Shown here piece by piece: positions 1 to 7,360 of a DNA stretch of 33,906 nt; within the stretch, counting starts at the first letter, position 1, and each line of letters begins with the position of its first letter. Under the pieces are notes generated by a model. The model did not search any database and was not told where the DNA came from. It saw only the letters and a list, made by a program, of their open reading frames with translations. The stretch comes from Singulisphaera sp. GP187. GTDB taxonomy: Bacteria; Planctomycetota; Phycisphaerae; Phycisphaerales; SM1A02. A program made the position numbers and the translations under genes. The stretch is from the NCBI GenBank assembly GCA_945896765.1, contig CAMDEL010000001.1, positions 1 to 33,906 of the forward strand, read 5' to 3'.

Positions 1-25
1 ACATCGGCCCAACTTTCCAAAGCAG

Positions 26-53
26 TTGACAGTTTCACGCAAGTCGATATCAT
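26..53 (+). promoter_or_regulatory. Sigma-70-type promoter of the ribosomal array
   Basis: A perfect -35 box TTGACA (26-31) is followed after 16 bases by TATCAT (48-53), a good -10 box. Transcription would start near position 60, leaving a leader of about 26 bases before the rpsJ start at 86. It is the only strong promoter seen upstream of the ribosomal genes in the window. Seen directly; activity is inferred. Confidence 0.7.
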
Positions 54-63
54 CGCCGATTCG

Positions 64-78
64 CCCCTGATCTAGGGG
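64..78 (+). promoter_or_regulatory. Hairpin covering the rpsJ ribosome binding site
   Basis: CCCCT (64-68) and AGGGG (74-78) form a five-pair stem with the loop GATCT. The AGGGG arm is the only purine-rich Shine-Dalgarno candidate before the rpsJ ATG at 86, so the hairpin would hide it. This could be a translational control point for the first gene of the array. The pairing is seen; the role is inferred. Confidence 0.4.
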
Positions 79-85
79 AACTACT

Positions 86-391
86 ATGAACGGAACTATT
101 CGCATAAGACTCGAAGCGTACGACCATCAGGTGCTGGATGCCAGCGCCCGTGAAATCGTGGAGCAAACAAAGATCAGTGGCGCACGTGTGGCGGGACCAG
201 TTCCGTTGCCGACTCGCCGCGAAATCTATACCGTCAATCGATCGCCTTTCATCGATAAGAAGAGCCGCGAACAGTTCGAAATCCGAACTCATAAGCGAAT
301 CATCGATATCTCAGATCCAAATTCCAAGACCGTCGATGCATTGAACCGTCTCGTGGTTCCGGCCGGCGTGTTTGTGAAAATCAAAGCCTAA
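86..391 (+). CDS. rpsJ: 30S ribosomal protein S10
   Basis: The 101-residue product is the normal length for S10, a head protein of the small subunit that in many bacteria also pairs with NusB in antitermination. The family pattern is clear: IRIRLEAYDHQVLD at the N-terminus, then GPVPLPTRREIYTVNRSPF, then the segment with KKSREQFEIRTHKR, and a C-terminus ending in VPAGVFVKIKA. The ATG at 86 lies seven bases after a GGGGA that is part of a small hairpin. It is the first gene of the array, directly behind a promoter at 26-53, and is followed after 20 bases by rplC. No fusA or tuf gene is visible in the 85 bases upstream. Confidence 0.97.
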   Translation: MNGTIRIRLEAYDHQVLDASAREIVEQTKISGARVAGPVPLPTRREIYTVNRSPFIDKKSREQFEIRTHKRIIDISDPNSKTVDALNRLVVPAGVFVKIKA

Positions 392-411
392 GTTTTACGG
401 AGTCGCATCAA

Positions 412-1098
412 ATGAACACTGCAATCATCGGACGCAAAATTGGAATGACTCGTTGGTTTCTCGACGATGGTCGAAATATTCCAGTCACCGTGATTTCCGC
501 TGGACCATGCTTCGTCACACAAGTGAAGACGAATGCGAAGGACGGATACAGCGCAGTTCAACTTGCATACGAAGATGTCAAGCCACGCCGCAGTTCGATG
601 CCAGTCATCGGTCACGATGCGAAAGCTGGAGTTGCTCCAAAGCGCGTGCACAGCGAGATTCGTTTGGCGAACGATGCAGAAGCAGAAGCATTCACTCTCG
701 GTCAAATGATTGACGCCTCGACCTTCAGCAATGTGAAGTTTGTCGATGTCATCGGAACGAGCAAGGGAAAAGGATTCGCCGGAGTTATGAAGGCGTATCG
801 CTTCAAGGGTCTTTGCGCATCGCACGGTACTGAGCGCAAGCATCGTTCACCTGGTTCCATCGGAAGTCACGGAACGGATCGTGGACACGGTGCAAAAATC
901 AAGAAGGGCAAGAAGATGCCTGGTCGCCTCGGTAACGAGCGCGTCACAACACGAAGTCTCGATGTCATCAGCATCGACGCTGAAAAGAATTTACTTATTG
1001 TGAAGGGGGCGGTCCCCGGCGCAAACTCTGGCTATCTCACTGTTCGAGCTGCAATCCGGCTCTACAAACCAAAGGCAAGGCTCCAGGCCAAGGCATAG
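412..1098 (+). CDS. rplC: 50S ribosomal protein L3
   Basis: The 228-residue product is slightly longer than the usual 205-215. L3 is an early assembly protein of the large subunit that reaches the peptidyl transferase centre. The N-terminus MNTAIIGRKIGMTRWF is the L3 signature, and the central loop with KGKGFAGVMKAYRFKG and GSIGSHGTDRGHGAKIKKGKKMPGR carries the characteristic extension that contacts 23S rRNA. The C-terminus KPKARLQAKA is a short basic tail. The ATG at 412 is preceded by ACGGAG. The gene is 20 bases after rpsJ and is followed by an unusually large gap of 181 bases before rplD. Confidence 0.97.
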   Translation: MNTAIIGRKIGMTRWFLDDGRNIPVTVISAGPCFVTQVKTNAKDGYSAVQLAYEDVKPRRSSMPVIGHDAKAGVAPKRVHSEIRLANDAEAEAFTLGQMIDASTFSNVKFVDVIGTSKGKGFAGVMKAYRFKGLCASHGTERKHRSPGSIGSHGTDRGHGAKIKKGKKMPGRLGNERVTTRSLDVISIDAEKNLLIVKGAVPGANSGYLTVRAAIRLYKPKARLQAKA

Positions 1099-1279
1099 AC
1101 GTCATTTTTCTCACGGACGTCGTGCTTTGTTGTGAAGGCCCAACCGGCGAAAGCCCTCGGGAACCACACGACAAGGACAACTTGAACATCATCCAAGTCA
1201 AACTCTACCCACCGCCTGTTGTGATTGGCGTCGGGAGAGCAAGGCGAAAACGGCGATATATCGCCGAAGGAAACACGAA
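1099..1279 (+). promoter_or_regulatory. 181-base rplC-rplD gap with a perfect palindrome
   Basis: This is the largest gap in the ribosomal array. It ends in the 16-base perfect palindrome CGGCGATATATCGCCG (1251-1266), placed directly against the rplD Shine-Dalgarno AAGGA (1267-1271). GACGTC also occurs twice near its start (1098-1103 and 1117-1122). No ORF with coding character is visible. It could be a control region or an internal promoter for rplD; I found no convincing -35/-10 pair. Confidence 0.4.
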
Positions 1280-1936
1280 ATGATTGATTTACCAATCTAT
1301 TCTCATGACGGTAAGAAGGTCGACTCTCTCAAGATCGACCCTGTAACGCTCGGCGGCGAAGTTCGCTTTGCATTACTGAAGCAAGCTTATGTTGCGGTTC
1401 ACTTGAACCAAAGACAAGGCTCTGCCCGAACCAAGAGTCGCGGAAGCGTTCATGGTTCGACTCGCAAGATTTACAAGCAAAAAGGAACTGGTGGAGCCCG
1501 CGCAGGCGCCGTTCGTTCTCCAATCCGCAAGGGTGGTGGAGTTGCATTCGCAAAGACGCGAACCCGCGAAGATTTGCGGTCGTCACTTCCAAGAAAGATG
1601 CGACGTCTCGCTAACCGCAACGCTTTGCTCGCGAAGCTTGTTGACGGCGAAGTGAAATGCTTCGATCATCTCAATCTCGCTTCGGGAAAGACCACTGTGT
1701 TTGCAGATTTGCTCACGGTTGTGGGCATCAATCGAACCTGTTTGATTGCGCTCGATCCGAAGAACGATGTCGCTCGACAAAGCGCTGCGAACTTGCCATA
1801 TTCCTCGACCATTCGTGTCGATCAACTCAACGTGTTCGAGCTGCTCAATCACCGATTTCTGGTGATTGACCGTGCAACATTGGTTGCATTCCTCGACGAA
1901 AGTTGCTTTGCAAACTCAGAAGAGGTCAAATCATGA
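1280..1936 (+). CDS. rplD: 50S ribosomal protein L4
   Basis: The 218-residue product has the normal L4 length. L4 binds 23S rRNA domain I and lines the exit tunnel; in Escherichia coli it also represses the S10 operon, which is known for the family but not shown here. Visible hallmarks are FALLKQAYVAVHLNQRQG, KSRGSVHGSTRKIYKQKGTGGARAG (the tunnel loop) and GGGVAFAKTRT with the usual arginine- and lysine-rich loop. The start at 1280 follows AAGGA by eight bases. The stop codon overlaps the next start in an ATGA (1933-1936), so rplW is probably translated by coupling. Confidence 0.96.
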   Translation: MIDLPIYSHDGKKVDSLKIDPVTLGGEVRFALLKQAYVAVHLNQRQGSARTKSRGSVHGSTRKIYKQKGTGGARAGAVRSPIRKGGGVAFAKTRTREDLRSSLPRKMRRLANRNALLAKLVDGEVKCFDHLNLASGKTTVFADLLTVVGINRTCLIALDPKNDVARQSAANLPYSSTIRVDQLNVFELLNHRFLVIDRATLVAFLDESCFANSEEVKS

Positions 1937-2211
1937 TTCCGACCGAAGTCATTCGTCGCCCTCTGATCACCGAAAAAGCAAACGCAGGCGCGAGCGATGT
2001 CAATCGCTACACCTTCGAGATTGATGGACGAGCCAACAAGACTGATGTCAAGTTGGCTGTTGTAGCGCTGTACAAAGTTCGTGTTCTTGGCGTCAGCGTC
2101 AACAACCGAAAAGGCGAAGATCGCCGCGCGAAATTCGGCCTCATTCCAGGCAAGTGGGTCAAGCATGCGATCGTTCGTGTGCATCCCGAAGACCGGATCG
2201 AACTCTTCTGA
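1933..2211 (+). CDS. rplW: 50S ribosomal protein L23
   Basis: The 92-residue product begins MIPTEVIRRPLITEKA, the standard L23 start, so the ATG at 1933 was chosen over an in-frame upstream codon at 1903 that lies inside rplD. L23 sits at the exit of the peptide tunnel and docks SRP and trigger factor. YTFEIDGRANKTDVKLAV and the loop leading to GLIPGKWVKHAIVRV match the family. The start overlaps the rplD stop by four bases and AGAGGT stands seven bases ahead of it. The gene is followed after 24 bases by rplB. Confidence 0.96.
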   Translation: MIPTEVIRRPLITEKANAGASDVNRYTFEIDGRANKTDVKLAVVALYKVRVLGVSVNNRKGEDRRAKFGLIPGKWVKHAIVRVHPEDRIELF

Positions 2212-2235
2212 TTTGATACTGGAGCATAGAAACCC

Positions 2236-3090
2236 ATGACGATTCGAGTTTACAAACCAGTCACGAATAGCCGCCGCAACGCGTCGGTCAATTTGCACAC
2301 TGAAGTCACCAAGAAGAAGCCAGAAAAAAGCCTGCTTCGTCCATTGCCAAAAACTGGTGGACGAAATTGCCAAGGAAAGTTGACCGTTATTCAACAAGGT
2401 GGTGGACATAAGCGCCGCTATCGTCTGATTGATTGGCGTCGTACGAAAGATGATGAGCCAGCTTTGGTCGTCGGAGTTGAATACGATCCAAATCGCTCGT
2501 GCCATCTTGCGCTTCTGAAGTATGCAGATGGAAGCATGCGATACATCCTTGCTCCAAAGAACATCAAGGTTGGATCGAATGTTCTCAGTTCAGCAAAGCA
2601 GATCGATCCTGATGTTGGAAATTGCATGACGCTTCGTCATATTCCAACAGGTCTCGAACTGCACGCAATCGAAATGGTTCCTGGACGCGGCGCACAATTA
2701 GTTCGCTCTGCAGGAATGTCAGCTCGTCTGACAAATAAAGAAGGTCGCTTCGCAACTCTCGTGATGCCATCTGGCGAAATTCGTCAGGTCTCTCTCGATT
2801 GTCGCGCAACAATCGGTCCAGTTGGAAACGCAGATCACGCGCTTGTCAAACTTGGCAAAGCAGGTCGAGCTCGTTGGCTCGGACGACGTCCACGCACTCG
2901 CGGTATGGCGATGAGTCATCATCAGCATCCGCACGGAGGTGGTGAAGGTCGTTCGAAGGGTGGACAGATTCCATCGAATGCAAGCAACACACCATCAAAG
3001 GGCGGTCGCACTCGTTTGCGCGGCAAGGCTAGTGATGAACGAATTCTTCGACGTCGATTCAGTCGTCGTTACGGTCAATTGAAAGTCTAA
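2236..3090 (+). CDS. rplB: 50S ribosomal protein L2
   Basis: The 284-residue product is close to the usual 273-278. L2 is needed for subunit association and peptidyl transfer. The N-terminal RVYKPVTNSRRNASV, the KPEKSLLRPLPKTGGRN segment, QGGGHKRRYRLIDW and the C-terminal HPHGGGEGRSKGG are family landmarks; the histidine of HPHGGGEGR corresponds to the residue studied near the peptidyl transferase centre. The segment before it reads MSHHQHPHGG rather than the common MNPVDHPHGG, a moderate deviation. The ATG at 2236 has GGAG upstream. It stands between rplW and rpsS as expected. Confidence 0.97.
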   Translation: MTIRVYKPVTNSRRNASVNLHTEVTKKKPEKSLLRPLPKTGGRNCQGKLTVIQQGGGHKRRYRLIDWRRTKDDEPALVVGVEYDPNRSCHLALLKYADGSMRYILAPKNIKVGSNVLSSAKQIDPDVGNCMTLRHIPTGLELHAIEMVPGRGAQLVRSAGMSARLTNKEGRFATLVMPSGEIRQVSLDCRATIGPVGNADHALVKLGKAGRARWLGRRPRTRGMAMSHHQHPHGGGEGRSKGGQIPSNASNTPSKGGRTRLRGKASDERILRRRFSRRYGQLKV

Positions 3091-3123
3091 TTTTCGGTCT
3101 ATTTACTCAGGAGATTACGAAAC

Positions 3124-3414
3124 ATGTCTCGATCATCAAAGAAAGGTCCCGCAGTTGACGAAAAGCTCTTCCGCAAGGTCGAAGCAATTCAACCGGGAAG
3201 CCGACGTCTGCCAATCAAGACTTGGCGCCGCGCATGCACGATCGTCCCCGAATTTGTGGGTACGACATTTCAAGTGCACAACGGACGCATGTTCATTGAT
3301 GTCTTCGTGACTGAAGACATGGTTGGACACAAGCTTGGCGAGTTTTCAATGACGCGTTCCTTCCGAGGACACACGAACAAGAAGGAAGGCATCGCCGGCG
3401 GCGAGAAGTCCTGA
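3124..3414 (+). CDS. rpsS: 30S ribosomal protein S19
   Basis: The 96-residue product has normal S19 length. S19 binds 16S rRNA in the head with S13 and contacts the A-site tRNA region. MSRSSKKGPAVDEKLFRKV, IKTWRRACTIVPEFVGTTFQVHNGR and the C-terminal HKLGEFSMTRSFRGH carry the full family pattern. AGGAG lies 13 bases ahead of the ATG at 3124. It stands 33 bases after rplB and 23 bases before rplV, in standard order. Confidence 0.97.
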   Translation: MSRSSKKGPAVDEKLFRKVEAIQPGSRRLPIKTWRRACTIVPEFVGTTFQVHNGRMFIDVFVTEDMVGHKLGEFSMTRSFRGHTNKKEGIAGGEKS

Positions 3415-3437
3415 ATCTGATTCATCTGGAGATACCT

Positions 3438-3773
3438 ATGGCATATACAGCTACACATCGTCACTGCCGAATCGCACCGCGAAAAGTTCGTTTGGTCATT
3501 GACATGATCCGCGGACTTGATGTCGCAAGTGCAATGGCTCGTCTGGACTTCAGCCCGCGCCGCGGCGCAGTGTTCGTGAAGGTTGTGCTCAAGAGCGCAA
3601 TCGCCAATGCAGAAGAGAAGGATGCCGATGTTGGCTCACTCTTCATCAAAGAAACAAAGGTGGACGAAGGTCCAATCATCAAGCGCTTTCAGCCGAAAGA
3701 CCGTGGGCGCTCACATCCAATCAAGAAGCGCACATGTCATATCTATGTGACTGTCGCTGAGCGCAAATCCTGA
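3438..3773 (+). CDS. rplV: 50S ribosomal protein L22
   Basis: The 111-residue product has the usual length. L22 has a globular domain on the ribosome surface and a hairpin that lines the exit tunnel, where macrolide resistance changes are known to arise. The sequence shows HRHCRIAPRKVRLVIDMIRG near the start and the hairpin with FQPKDRGRSHPIKKRTCHIYV at the end. GGAG precedes the ATG at 3438. The gene lies 10 bases before rpsC and is surely co-transcribed. Confidence 0.97.
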   Translation: MAYTATHRHCRIAPRKVRLVIDMIRGLDVASAMARLDFSPRRGAVFVKVVLKSAIANAEEKDADVGSLFIKETKVDEGPIIKRFQPKDRGRSHPIKKRTCHIYVTVAERKS

Positions 3774-3783
3774 GGCTTTCAAT

Positions 3784-4491
3784 ATGGGTCAAAAAACACA
3801 TCCATTTGGTTTTCGAGTCGGCATCACTGAAGCGCACAAGAGCCGTTGGTTTGCTCCGAAAGCTCTCTTTGGTGAATTGTTGGTCGAGGATTACAAGATC
3901 CGCCAGTTCATTGACAAGCGATTGAATCGCACACCTCCCTTTGCGGCGGTGAGCGACATTCTCATCGAGCGAACGCGCGAAGAATTGACTGTCGTCATCA
4001 AGACGGCGCGTCCTGGCCAAGTGCTTGGACTCAAGGGTTCCGGCAAGGAACAATTGGTCAATGAACTTCAAGCGTTGACGAGTCGCAAAGTCGCCGTGAA
4101 TGTTGTTGAAGTTCGCAATCCAGAAATTGATGCAAGACTCATCGCAGAAACAATGGCAGAACAATTGAAGAAGCGCGCGAATTTTCGTCGCCTCATCAAG
4201 CAGCGCTGCGAAAGTGCAATGCAGAATGGTGCAAAGGGAATTCGAATTCTCTTGGCAGGTCGTTTGGGCGGCGCAGAAATGAGCCGAACACTTGATATGC
4301 GACTTGGATCGATTCCACGTTCAACCTTGCAGGCACATGTTGATTACGCGCTCGCGCATTCATTCACAACCTATGGCGCGCTTGGCGTCAAAGTGTGGGT
4401 CTATCGCGGCATGTATTCCGCTGCTGAAACTCAACCCGAATATCAATCCAATGCAGCGGGCGGTCGAGCCCGTGCGCGTGGAAGACGCTGA
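3784..4491 (+). CDS. rpsC: 30S ribosomal protein S3
   Basis: The 235-residue product matches S3, which is part of the mRNA entry channel with S4 and S5. MGQKTHPFGFRVGITEAHKSRWFA is the typical start. A KH domain spans roughly residues 40-110, with the loop GLKGSGKEQLVNEL in the GXXG position. The C-terminal half has GAKGIRILLAGRLGGAEMSRT and ALGVKVWVYRGM. A short arginine-rich tail (GGRARARGRR) ends it. GAGG is found shortly before the ATG at 3784. Confidence 0.97.
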   Translation: MGQKTHPFGFRVGITEAHKSRWFAPKALFGELLVEDYKIRQFIDKRLNRTPPFAAVSDILIERTREELTVVIKTARPGQVLGLKGSGKEQLVNELQALTSRKVAVNVVEVRNPEIDARLIAETMAEQLKKRANFRRLIKQRCESAMQNGAKGIRILLAGRLGGAEMSRTLDMRLGSIPRSTLQAHVDYALAHSFTTYGALGVKVWVYRGMYSAAETQPEYQSNAAGGRARARGRR

Positions 4492-4522
4492 TCTGAACTG
4501 AACCCAGAAAAGAAAAGAAGAC

Positions 4523-4942
4523 ATGAAACTACTTCCATCACGAGTCAAGTACCGCAAGCAACAGCGCGGCAAGATGAAGGGCTGCGCAACACGCGGCAAC
4601 TATGTCGCCTTCGGAGATTATGGATTGCAATCACTGGAAACAGTGTGGCTGAGCGGTCGTCAAATCGATGCAGGCCGTATTGCAGCTCAGCATTTCCTTC
4701 GTCGCCAAGGCAAACTCTATATTCGAGTTTTCCCAGAGAAGCCGATTTCGAAGAAGCCTTTGGAAACCCGAATGGGTACTGGAAAAGCTGAAGTCGAATA
4801 TTGGGCAGCATGCGTGAAGCCTGGAACAATTCTCTTCGAAGTCGAAGGTGTTCCAGAAGATTTGGCGAAGCAAGCTTTGGCGCGTGTGGCGCACAAGATG
4901 CCGATTCGCTGCAGAATGGTTGCCCGTCGTTTGGCAGTATAA
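4523..4942 (+). CDS. rplP: 50S ribosomal protein L16
   Basis: The 139-residue product has the normal length. L16 organises the A-site tRNA binding region of the large subunit. MKLLPSRVKYRKQQRGKMKG, FGDYGLQSLE, the long segment beginning IRVFPEKPISKKPLETRMG and GTILFEVEGVPEDLAKQALARVAHKMPIR are all family-specific. The ATG at 4523 follows an AAGAAAAGAAGA purine run. It lies 31 bases after rpsC and 45 before rpmC. Confidence 0.97.
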   Translation: MKLLPSRVKYRKQQRGKMKGCATRGNYVAFGDYGLQSLETVWLSGRQIDAGRIAAQHFLRRQGKLYIRVFPEKPISKKPLETRMGTGKAEVEYWAACVKPGTILFEVEGVPEDLAKQALARVAHKMPIRCRMVARRLAV

Positions 4943-4987
4943 CGAGATAGATACACGAGATAGATATTTAAGCAAGGAACTGAATCA

Positions 4988-5320
4988 ATGGAAATGAATG
5001 AAATCAAGAAAATGAATGACGAAGACTTGGGCCTCGAAAGCGCCCGAGTCCGTCGCGCGCTGTTCAATCTCAAGTCGCAAGTTGTGACTGAAAAGATCAA
5101 GGACTCTTCTCAGTTCGGCAAGATGCGAGTCGAACTCGCTCGGCTGTTGACTGAAGAGTCGTCGCGCCGAGTCGCAAAGAATCCACCAGTTTCTCGCAAG
5201 AAAGTTGCGAAAGCTCCAGTCGTAAAGAAAATAGCCGCCAAGAAGCCAGGTGCAAAGCGATCCGATCTGAAGAAGTTCGAAGCCGGCAAGCTTGTTGAAG
5301 GAAAGAAGGTGATGTCTTGA
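4988..5320 (+). CDS. rpmC: 50S ribosomal protein L29 with a lysine/alanine-rich tail
   Basis: Residues 1-65 or so (IKKMNDEDLGLESARVRRALFNLKSQ followed by SQFGKMRVELARLLTEESSR) are recognisable L29, a small helical protein near the tunnel exit. The product is 110 residues where 60-75 is usual. The extra C-terminal half is low complexity, rich in lysine, alanine and valine (for example KKVAKAPVVKKIAAKKPGAK), like a histone tail or a nucleic-acid-binding extension. AAGGA lies ahead of the ATG at 4988. Its stop codon overlaps the start of rpsQ in TTGA (5317-5320). Identity rests on position and the core pattern. Confidence 0.92.
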   Translation: MEMNEIKKMNDEDLGLESARVRRALFNLKSQVVTEKIKDSSQFGKMRVELARLLTEESSRRVAKNPPVSRKKVAKAPVVKKIAAKKPGAKRSDLKKFEAGKLVEGKKVMS

Positions 5321-5709
5321 GTCGTAAATCCCCAGTTGTGATTCCAGAGAAAAGCCCTCGCCTGATCGGCATGGTCGATCGAGATGTGCAAGATCGAACA
5401 CGACGTGTTGTCATTCAATATTCCGCCAGACATCCACGCTATGGAAAGTATGTCCGCAAGCGCACAGTTCTGCAGATTCATGATGAAACTAACGACTCGC
5501 ATGCGGGTGACCGCGTGGAGATCGCAGAGTGCCGTCCAGTGTCACGAACCAAGCGCTGGGCGCTTGTTCGGATTGTTGAACGCGCACCAATGAAGGCAGA
5601 AATGGTTTATGGCGAAACAGTCAAGGCCAAAGATCCTTTGAAGGATGCTGGCAAGCCAACGACCAAAACTGCGAGCAAAACAGCACCAAAGAAGTCAGTC
5701 AAGAAGTAA
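5317..5709 (+). CDS. rpsQ: 30S ribosomal protein S17 with a basic C-terminal tail
   Basis: The start is TTG at 5317, sharing TTGA with the rpmC stop; AAGGT stands seven bases ahead, and no better start exists before the conserved core. Residues about 10-95 match S17 (RLIGMVDRDVQDRTRRVVIQY, HPRYGKYVRKRTVLQIHDE, GDRVEIAECRPVSRTKRWALVRIVERA), an OB-fold primary binder of 16S rRNA. The product is 130 residues where 80-90 is usual, because of a tail rich in lysine, threonine and alanine. The TTG start and four-base overlap suggest expression coupled to L29. Confidence 0.93.
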   Translation: MSRKSPVVIPEKSPRLIGMVDRDVQDRTRRVVIQYSARHPRYGKYVRKRTVLQIHDETNDSHAGDRVEIAECRPVSRTKRWALVRIVERAPMKAEMVYGETVKAKDPLKDAGKPTTKTASKTAPKKSVKK

Positions 5710-5732
5710 AGAAATTAACGGAGACCTCAGCG

Positions 5733-6119
5733 ATGATTCAAAAAGAGAGCAGACTTGAAGTAGCCGACAACAGTGGCGCACGTGAAGCCATGGTGATCGG
5801 TGTGCTTGGATCAAGTACCGCTCGAGGACGCTTCACGCGTCTTTCGATGTCGGTCGGCGATCGAGTTCGTGTTGCAATTAAAGCAGCAATTCCCAATGGT
5901 GACGTGAAGTCCGGGGACAAAGCACTTGCAGTGATTGTGCGCGTCAAATATCCAGTTCGTCGTAATGACGGCTCCTACGTTCGGTTCGATTCGAATGCAT
6001 GCGTTCTGATCGATGATGATGGTAATCCCAAGGGCACGCGCATCTTCGGCGCGGTTGCACGTGAACTTCGGGAAAAGAATTACATGAAAATCGTTTCCCT
6101 CGCGCCAGAGGTGGTCTAA
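5733..6119 (+). CDS. rplN: 50S ribosomal protein L14
   Basis: The 128-residue product is a few residues longer than the usual 122. L14 lies at the subunit interface and contacts 16S rRNA in a bridge. MIQKESRLEVADNSGAREAMVI is the standard start, followed by GDRVRVAIKAAIPNGDVKSGDKALAVIVRVK and by DSNACVLIDDDGNPKGTRIFGAVARELREKNYMKIVSLAPEVV. CGGAG precedes the ATG at 5733. It stands 23 bases after rpsQ and only four bases before rplX. Confidence 0.97.
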   Translation: MIQKESRLEVADNSGAREAMVIGVLGSSTARGRFTRLSMSVGDRVRVAIKAAIPNGDVKSGDKALAVIVRVKYPVRRNDGSYVRFDSNACVLIDDDGNPKGTRIFGAVARELREKNYMKIVSLAPEVV

Positions 6120-6123
6120 TCCC

Positions 6124-6477
6124 ATGCCGCTCCATGTAAAAAAAGGCGATCTTGTCGTTGTTACCGCAGGAAATAACCGCGGTGAAACTGGTGAAATTAT
6201 CACGGTGGATCGCAAGGCGATGCGCGTGATTGTCAAAGGCGTCAATGTGCGCAAGCGCAATATGAAGCCCAACCAGCAACAGCCAAAGGGTTTCGTGATC
6301 GAGAAAGAACTCTCGATTCACATTTCCAATGTCAGCCCCGTCGTTGATGGGAAACCATCGCGCGTTCGATTTGTCACCAAGCCTGATGGTTCGAAGGTTC
6401 GTCTTTCAGCGCGAAACAATAGTGAATTGCATGTGCTGAGACGTGCGACCAAGTCCAAGACCAAGTCCAAGTCCTGA
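6124..6477 (+). CDS. rplX: 50S ribosomal protein L24
   Basis: The 117-residue product belongs to L24, an assembly initiator that binds the 5' part of 23S rRNA. The KOW motif is near the start (HVKKGDLVVVTAGNNRGETGEIITVDRKAMRVIVKGVNVRKRNMKP), followed by GFVIEKELSIHISNVSPV. The end is a short lysine/serine-rich run (TKSKTKSKS). Its ribosome binding site AGAGGTGG lies inside the 3' end of rplN. It lies 10 bases before rplE, whose AAGGAG overlaps the stop codon region. Confidence 0.96.
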   Translation: MPLHVKKGDLVVVTAGNNRGETGEIITVDRKAMRVIVKGVNVRKRNMKPNQQQPKGFVIEKELSIHISNVSPVVDGKPSRVRFVTKPDGSKVRLSARNNSELHVLRRATKSKTKSKS

Positions 6478-6487
6478 AGGAGTATCA

Positions 6488-7117
6488 ATGAGCAAGAAAG
6501 AAATACCAACATCGCTTCCTGAACCTCGACTGCGTCGGGCGTATCGCGAAGAAGTTTCCGCCCGAGTTCTGAAGGAATTCGGCATGAAGAACATTCATCA
6601 ATTGCCAAGGATTGACAAGGTTGTGATCAACGTTGGAGTTGGTCGTCACCTCGAGAATCAGAAACTGAAGCCTGAGTATCGCGACGCTGTGATTGGCACA
6701 CTCTCGACAATCTCTGGACAGAAGCCAATCATGATTCTTGCAAAGAAAGCAGTTTCGAACTTCAAGGTTCGAGAAGGTGCGCCAAGTGCATTCATGGTGA
6801 CTCTGCGCCGCGAACGCATGTGGAATTTTCTTGATCGTTTGATCAACCTCGCCATGCCACGTATCAAGGATTTCCGCGGCGTGTCGGACAAGACATTCGA
6901 CCGTCAAGGAAATTTTGCGATGGGATTGAGCGAACAGGCTGTTTGGCCTGAAATCAACATGGCAAACATCAATCACTCGCACGGAATGAACATCAACATC
7001 GTCTTCACGCATAGCGATCCAAAGAAAAGCCGGCTTGTCTTGGCTGAACTTGGAATGCCGTTCGTGAAGCCAGAAGAAACATCAAGCAAGCCAGTTGCAG
7101 CAGCTGCTGCTCAATAA
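6488..7117 (+). CDS. rplE: 50S ribosomal protein L5
   Basis: The ATG at 6488 was chosen because AAGGAG lies seven bases ahead; an in-frame upstream codon at 6443 lies inside rplX. The 209-residue product is longer than the usual 180 by a short N-terminal stretch and an alanine-rich end. L5 binds 5S rRNA. LPRIDKVVINVGVGRHLENQK, ISGQKPIMILAKKAVSNFKVREG and NFLDRLINLAMPRIKDFRGVS are typical, and the C-terminal half has NINIVFTHSDPKKSRLVLAELGMPF. It is followed after eight bases by rpsN. Confidence 0.96.
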   Translation: MSKKEIPTSLPEPRLRRAYREEVSARVLKEFGMKNIHQLPRIDKVVINVGVGRHLENQKLKPEYRDAVIGTLSTISGQKPIMILAKKAVSNFKVREGAPSAFMVTLRRERMWNFLDRLINLAMPRIKDFRGVSDKTFDRQGNFAMGLSEQAVWPEINMANINHSHGMNINIVFTHSDPKKSRLVLAELGMPFVKPEETSSKPVAAAAAQ

Positions 7118-7125
7118 GGAGAACT

Positions 7126-7311
7126 ATGGCAAGTAAACGCGTATTTGCAAAAATGAAGATTGCGCCGAAGTTTTCGACGCGAAAACGAAATCGCTGCGAG
7201 ATCACGGGGCATGCCCGCTCGTATTACAGAAAGTTCAGAATCAGTCGTCACATGTTGCGCCAGTTGGCGTTGCTGGGAATGATCCCAGGCATGCGAAAAG
7301 CTTCGTGGTAA
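7126..7311 (+). CDS. rpsN: 30S ribosomal protein S14, short form lacking three zinc cysteines
   Basis: The 61-residue length and the end IPGMRKASW match the short, zinc-binding form of S14 (S14Z). The four zinc cysteines of that form stand at 24, 27, 40 and 43. Here only Cys24 remains, with Thr27, Ser40 and Met43 in the other places, so zinc binding is very unlikely. S14 belongs to the head of the small subunit. AAGGAG precedes the ATG at 7126 by eight bases. It is in the standard place between rplE and rpsH, and I see no sign of decay. Confidence 0.93.
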   Translation: MASKRVFAKMKIAPKFSTRKRNRCEITGHARSYYRKFRISRHMLRQLALLGMIPGMRKASW

Positions 7312-7360
7312 TTCACTACGCCGATATTTATTACTCAGGACAATATTCAAGGACCAAACC

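Noticed and set aside
388..843. Minus-strand ORFs opposite ribosomal genes
   Set aside because: They mirror the codon bias of the real genes on the + strand, carry no family signature, and have no plausible start signals. The same holds for the other minus-strand ORFs in 1-15800.
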